The position numbers were made by a program, and so were the translations under genes. The notes beneath the pieces are model-generated. The model made no database searches and had not been told where the DNA came from. It saw nothing but the letters and a program-made list of their open reading frames with translations. From Chthonomonadaceae bacterium (GTDB taxonomy: Bacteria > Armatimonadota > Fimbriimonadia > Fimbriimonadales > Fimbriimonadaceae), in the NCBI GenBank assembly GCA_015709495.1, contig CP054189.1, forward strand, positions 124,001 through 188,000: DNA of 64,000 bases, read 5' to 3'. Shown here one piece after another: positions 62,148-64,000 of the stretch; within the stretch, counting starts at the first letter, position 1, and the number at the start of each line of letters is the position of its first letter.

Positions 62148-64000
62148 TTACTTCAGCGCAATCCGAGCGACGTCCAGTCTGAGTTCCGCGCCTTCCGATA
62201 GGTCGTCTGAAGTGAGAATCCGGAAATAGATCGTTCGTTCCGGGTCCATGAATCGGATCGGGTCGGTGAGGTTGAACGTGGAAGTGGTGGGCCCTGTGGG
62301 GACGGGTCCGCTGTGGATCGTTACGAAATTGCCATAGGGGTACGAAGCCGAACTCCAGTCGTAAAGCTGAATCGTCTCGGTCCCCTCAGATGTACCCGTG
62401 AAGTGCCTCCGAACCAGCAAGTCCATACGCGCAGCGAACTGCACCTGTCGAAACACTCCATGCAGGACGATCCTTCCGTCGTCTCTTCGCGTAACGCGAA
62501 CGTATTGGCTGTCCTCAAGCAGCGCCTCGGCGAAGCCGCCCCAGCACGCAGCTCCGCCTTCCGGAGTCGATGCGGCCAGCAACGGGTGAGCCATCGTGAA
62601 GGTGTTCGGCATCGTGAGCGAGTACGCTTCCTCGCCGTCCAAAAAGAGCTTGAGCGGCCCCGTGATGGGTGGAAGATACACAGCGGTGATCCAGTCTCGC
62701 TGCCGATTCGCGATGGGCAATTCCACCCCGCCGATCCTCACCGAAGCCGTAGTCGCCCGATCGAGTCCCCGTCCGTGCAAGCGGAAAGTCATAACCGCGT
62801 CCGTATCGTAGTGGAAGTCGGCGATCTGGGAACCCAGCCCCGAAACGACGCGAACCTCCGGAGGTCGTGGAGGCGCCGGGGGCCCCAAAATCGACAGCAT
62901 GGCGGCCTCAGCGTCGATGATGCCGTAGTTGCAGTACACGCCATAAGAACCTTGATTGACCGGAATCGCGGTATCTTCAATCGCCGCCCGCACCTCGCCA
63001 GCAGTCGAACCGGGCTTCGCGCCCAACAACAGCGCCGCCAGGCCGGCTACGTGGGGACACGCACCGCTCGTCCCTCCAAAGCCGGAGGTGTAACCTCCCC
63101 CTGCCGTCGTCGTCCATAGACTCGTTCCCGGAGCGGCCACATCGACCCAATACCCGTGGTTCGAGAAGCCCGCCTTCCTGAGGCTCGTGTTCAGAGCGGC
63201 TACGCTCAAGACGTCGTCGTAGGCAGCGGGATAGTATGGATACACGGAAGACGAATTCCCTGCAGCGGCGACGGGAAGAACTCCGTTTTGCCGGCAGTAG
63301 CGGATCGCATCGCCCTCAGCCCGGCTCACGAGATCGGAGAAGTAGCTCATCGAAAGCACGTTCGCCCCATTGTCGGCGGCGTACAGGTACGCGGCGATGT
63401 TGGCCGAGTCGTAGAAGTAGCCCGCGTCCGTGGCGGCCTTCAGCGCCATGACCTTGGCTCGTGGAGCGACGCCCGTCACGCCGAGCGAATTGTCTTGGAC
63501 GGCGGCCACAAGCCCCGCGCACGCCGTTCCATGCCCATGCACGTCGTCCGGGTCGGGGTCGCCGTAAGCGAAGTCGTATCCAATGATATCGTCGATATAG
63601 CCGTTCAGGTCGTCGTCGATCCCGTTTCCGGGAATCTCGCCGCCGTTCACCCAAGCGTTGGCCGACAGGTCCTCATGCGTGAGATCGACGCCGGTATCGA
63701 TCACCGCTACCGTGACGGCGTCGCTTCCGAACGAATGGTCCCAAGCGAGGTCCGCCTTGATCGCTCGCATGTGCCACATATCCGGCCACATCGGGTCGTT
63801 CGGCTCGTAGGCGGGAAGCGCCACCCGGTCGAAGTCCACCCACTGCGCACGCGTCCGTTCGGCCATCCACTTTCGCGAGGCTTGCAGAGCGCCCTTCGGC
63901 GTCTCAACCACGGCAACCGAAATCTGCGGATACCAAGCAAGCACCTTCCCGCCCTTGGGGATGGAACGCTTGAGGTCGCCCGCCGAAGCGAACTTGGCGA
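62148..64000 (-). CDS. S8 family (subtilisin-like) serine protease, N-terminus outside window
   Basis: At least 617 aa; the frame stays open through 63998, so the start is beyond the window. The catalytic triad is visible: Asp (VAVIDTGVDLTHEDL), His (DVHGHGTACAGLVAAV) and Ser (GFGGTSGACPHVAGLAALLLG). A prodomain-like stretch precedes the Asp. After the protease domain come an IPT/beta-sandwich-like domain (about 62600-62900) and a C-terminal domain (VRVTRRDDGRIVLHGVFRQVQFAARMDLLVRRHF...ELRLDVARIAL) with no sorting signal. Secreted scavenging or processing is the likely role. The usual oxyanion Asn is in AAGNSSSVYPYYPAAYD. Confidence 0.95.
   Translation of the reverse strand, partial: AKFASAGDLKRSIPKGGKVLAWYPQISVAVVETPKGALQASRKWMAERTRAQWVDFDRVALPAYEPNDPMWPDMWHMRAIKADLAWDHSFGSDAVTVAVIDTGVDLTHEDLSANAWVNGGEIPGNGIDDDLNGYIDDIIGYDFAYGDPDPDDVHGHGTACAGLVAAVQDNSLGVTGVAPRAKVMALKAATDAGYFYDSANIAAYLYAADNGANVLSMSYFSDLVSRAEGDAIRYCRQNGVLPVAAAGNSSSVYPYYPAAYDDVLSVAALNTSLRKAGFSNHGYWVDVAAPGTSLWTTTAGGGYTSGFGGTSGACPHVAGLAALLLGAKPGSTAGEVRAAIEDTAIPVNQGSYGVYCNYGIIDAEAAMLSILGPPAPPRPPEVRVVSGLGSQIADFHYDTDAVMTFRLHGRGLDRATTASVRIGGVELPIANRQRDWITAVYLPPITGPLKLFLDGEEAYSLTMPNTFTMAHPLLAASTPEGGAACWGGFAEALLEDSQYVRVTRRDDGRIVLHGVFRQVQFAARMDLLVRRHFTGTSEGTETIQLYDWSSASYPYGNFVTIHSGPVPTGPTTSTFNLTDPIRFMDPERTIYFRILTSDDLSEGAELRLDVARIALK

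Overview
The window looks like chromosomal DNA (roughly 60% GC by eye) from a member of the Armatimonadota, probably near Fimbriimonadales. That placement is inference. It rests on three PEP-CTERM-anchored secreted proteins, two pseudopilin-like proteins with an [24 protein letters not shown]-type N-terminus, the futalosine menaquinone enzyme MqnC, planctomycete-style DUF1592/DUF1552 and Tat-exported Gfo/Idh/MocA proteins, an actinobacterial-type proteasome alpha subunit, and rRNA genes not joined in one operon. The 16S gene at 49216-50728 would settle the taxonomy.

Layout. 1-2665: 23S rRNA (minus strand, 3' end cut by the window edge) with its own promoter. 2.9-9.8 kb: envelope and secreted genes (PEP-CTERM proteins, TIM-barrel epimerase, pseudopilin, lipoprotein, choice-of-anchor B protein). 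9.8-19.5 kb: housekeeping genes, namely hpd, dxr-rseP (minus) divergent from lysA-M50 protease-trpS (plus), a HAD phosphatase, a secreted metzincin and mqnC. 19.5-29.7 kb: secreted YHS-like and TolB-like proteins, the overlapping operon accB-hom-nitrilase, a fumarase/aspartase, a second pseudopilin, and an acyl-CoA carboxylase with an enoyl-CoA hydratase. 29.7-40.5 kb: a large secreted unknown, an operon of ridA, an unknown gene and an acyl-ACP-reductase-like gene, then ThuA, ApbE, a BMP-type lipoprotein, TerC and an M28 peptidase. 40.5-42.1 kb: a structured RNA ending in an intrinsic terminator whose U-tract holds an IS256-family element with exact 8-bp target duplications. 42.1-48.9 kb: orphan proteasome alpha subunit, DUF151 nuclease, fhs plus a Cys-type formate dehydrogenase, and a third PEP-CTERM protein. 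49.1-51 kb: a solitary 16S rRNA gene with its own promoter, processing stem and terminator. 51-64 kb: rhomboid protease, xthA, MmgE/PrpD, then a secreted oxidoreductase region (DUF1592, DUF1552, two Gfo/Idh/MocA proteins, a formylglycine-enzyme-like protein) and a partial subtilisin.

Three cross-cutting patterns stand out. First, 16S and 23S lie 46.5 kb apart on the same strand, yet share a near-identical promoter with a 13-bp identical core. Second, many mostly cytoplasmic genes have a TANANT-like -10 box ending only 6-10 nt before the start codon, which predicts leaderless mRNAs, while most exported or surface-protein genes have ordinary Shine-Dalgarno leaders. Third, three convergent gene pairs overlap by exactly 4 nt, sharing the tetranucleotide CTAA/TTAG as both stop codons.

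No tRNA, CRISPR array, exosortase gene or prophage was seen.
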